Made by a program: the position numbers and the translations under genes
The notes under the pieces: model-generated
What the model was told of the DNA's origin: nothing
Databases searched by the model: none
What the model saw: only the letters and a program-made list of their open reading frames with translations
Part shown: positions 62,812 through 64,000 of the stretch, piece after piece
Numbering within the stretch: the stretch's first letter is position 1
Layout: each line of letters begins with the position of its first letter
Source of the DNA: Rhodoferax sp.
GTDB taxonomy: Bacteria > Pseudomonadota > Gammaproteobacteria > Burkholderiales > Burkholderiaceae_C
Direction: 5' to 3'
Length of the DNA stretch: 64,000 bases
Assembly: GCF_023700745.1 (NCBI RefSeq)
Contig: NZ_JAMPYG010000015.1
Span: 1-64,000 of the forward strand

Positions 62812-64000
62812 TCACAAATTCGGCGCCAGCAGGCGCTGCAGATCGCGCTCGTTCATGCCGCGCCGCGCTGCCAGATCCTTGAGCTGGTCGTCACCAATTT
62901 TGCCGACGTTGAAATAGGTGCTGTCAGGGTGGCCGAGGTAGAAGCCGCTGACACTGGCCGCCGGGTTCATGGCCAGGCTTTCGGTCAGCGTCATGCCGAT
63001 GTCTTCGCAATGCAGCAGTGCGAACATGTCTTTTTTCACGCTGTGGTCGGGGCAGGCCGGGTAACCGGGCGCCGGGCGAATACCCTGGTATTTTTCTGCA
63101 ATCAGCTCGGTGGCCGCCAGCGATTCCTGCGCCGCGTAGCCCCACAGGTCGGCGCGCACCTTTTTGTGCAGGCATTCGGCGAAGGCTTCGGCCAGCCGGT
63201 CGGCCAGCGACTTGAACAGGATGGCGCTGTAGTCGTCGTGGGCCGCCAGGAACTGCGCTTCCTTTTTCTCGCTGCCGATGCCGGCGGTGACCGCAAAGAC
63301 GCCGACATAGTCTGACGCGGCGGTTTTGGGCGCCACAAAGTCGGCCAGGCAGCGGCTTGGGCGCATGACGCCGTCGATCTCTTCCTTGGCCGCTTGCTGG
63401 CGCAGGCCGTACCAGGTCATGGCGACGGTGTTGCGGTTCTCGTCCGTATAAAGCGCGATGTCGTCGTCGTTGACGCTGTTGGCAGGGTAAATGCCAAGCA
63501 CGCCATTGGCAGTCAGCCAGCGTCCTTCGATGATTTTCTTCAGCATGGCCTGGCCGTCGGCATAAACCTTTTTGGCCTCGGCACCGACCACTTCGTCGTC
63601 CAGGATCGCCGGAAACGGCCCGGCCAGGTCCCAGGTCTGGAAGAACGGACCCCAGTCGATATATTGCGCCAATTCGGCCAGATCAAAGTTCCTGAAGACG
63701 CGCCGGCCAATGAATTTGGGTGTCGTCGGCTGGTAGCCGGACCACTCCACCGGCGTCTTGTTGGCACGCGCTTTGGCCAGTGGCCACAGCGGCGTCTGCT
63801 TTTTGTTGGCGTGCTGCTGGCGCACGCGCGCGTAGTCGGTGTTGAGTTCTTCCACAAAACTGCCAATCCCCTCGCCCAGCAGATTCTGCGCCACGCCCAC
63901 GCTGCGCGAGGCATCGGGCACATAGACCACCGGGCCTTCATAGTGCGGCGAAATCTTGACGGCGGTGTGCACCCGGCTGGTGGTGGCGCCGCCAATGAGC
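62812..64000 (-). CDS. metH: Cobalamin-dependent methionine synthase, C-terminal part (runs off the window)
   Basis: At least 396 residues are present and the gene continues past the window edge. The reading frame at the edge shows IGGATTSRVHTAVK, the end of the cobalamin-binding domain. The AdoMet-binding activation domain follows, with WGPFFQTWDLAG, SRCLADFVAP, AAQESLAATELI and the signature RPAPGYPACPDHS. It ends with SFYLGHP-like GFYLGHPDSTYF and the normal tail. The enzyme methylates homocysteine. In many Burkholderiales metH is split in two genes, which cannot be judged here. Confidence 0.93.
   Translation of the reverse strand, partial: LIGGATTSRVHTAVKISPHYEGPVVYVPDASRSVGVAQNLLGEGIGSFVEELNTDYARVRQQHANKKQTPLWPLAKARANKTPVEWSGYQPTTPKFIGRRVFRNFDLAELAQYIDWGPFFQTWDLAGPFPAILDDEVVGAEAKKVYADGQAMLKKIIEGRWLTANGVLGIYPANSVNDDDIALYTDENRNTVAMTWYGLRQQAAKEEIDGVMRPSRCLADFVAPKTAASDYVGVFAVTAGIGSEKKEAQFLAAHDDYSAILFKSLADRLAEAFAECLHKKVRADLWGYAAQESLAATELIAEKYQGIRPAPGYPACPDHSVKKDMFALLHCEDIGMTLTESLAMNPAASVSGFYLGHPDSTYFNVGKIGDDQLKDLAARRGMNERDLQRLLAPNL

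Overview
The window looks like a chromosomal segment of a high-GC betaproteobacterium of the order Burkholderiales, probably Comamonadaceae (Rhodoferax/Polaromonas-like). This rests on protein character only: GsiABCD with IaaA, a split methionine synthase half, glycolate oxidase GlcE/GlcF, an Amt protein with an Ala/Pro-rich N-terminus, and MurU. No rRNA, tRNA or CRISPR array was seen.

Layout. (1) 1-2385 is debris: an intact 3-hydroxyacyl-CoA dehydrogenase gene, a CoA-transferase gene cut by the left end of an IS5-type element, a C-terminal scrap of a GmrSD-type (DUF1524) type IV restriction protein, and an inverted, frameshifted dehydrogenase remnant. (2) 2386-12389 (minus strand) is one tightly packed nine-gene operon: RpiR regulator, isoaspartyl peptidase IaaA, the glutathione/peptide importer GsiABCD, two aminopeptidases (DmpA-type and DppA) and an Asp/Glu racemase. 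It reads as import and dismantling of unusual peptides. (3) 12390-26266 is a defence island: a type I restriction-modification operon with a Fic toxin and a VbhA-type antitoxin inserted between hsdM and hsdS. Three further small genes lie between hsdS and hsdR, one with a HEPN-type R-x4-H motif. Downstream come an HsdR C-terminal relic, a 150-bp IS21-like MITE, a hipBA module with three evenly spaced operators, a BREX PglX N-terminal relic and a complete IS21-family element. (4) 26322-30708 holds a two-component system divergent from a DASS-family carboxylate transporter. (5) 30757-33045 is a second scar zone (integrase scrap, second copy of the IS5-type left end, IS3-type scrap) around a GNAT-Rnk fusion gene.

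(6) 33061-39796 (minus strand) is a catabolic operon: orphan substrate-binding protein, TetR regulator, 3-hydroxybutyrate dehydrogenase, two hot-dog hydratase subunits, acetoacetyl-CoA synthetase and a zinc-type dehydrogenase. A 38-bp perfect palindrome precedes it. (7) 40178-41441 is a bacterioferritin/DUF2325 pair behind a Fur-box palindrome. (8) 41543-51446 holds pepP, murU and a D-amino-acid-type aminotransferase, divergent from rpiR, a class III aminotransferase, a TAXI-TRAP transporter and a second racemase. (9) 51453-64000 is ordinary chromosome: glcF/glcE without glcD, a YqjK/YqjE/YqjD-like trio, an SMP-30 lactonase, a lipoprotein and an XRE regulator. It continues with glnK-amtB behind a sigma-54 promoter and NtrC site, comM, an MFS transporter, and the C-terminal half of cobalamin-dependent methionine synthase running off the edge.

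The most interesting system is the hsd operon. It carries a Fic toxin-antitoxin pair between hsdM and hsdS. It also carries a candidate HEPN ribonuclease between hsdS and hsdR, the position that the PrrC anticodon nuclease occupies in prr loci. This suggests a restriction system with built-in back-up toxins. The family calls come from reading the sequence and were not confirmed by database search.
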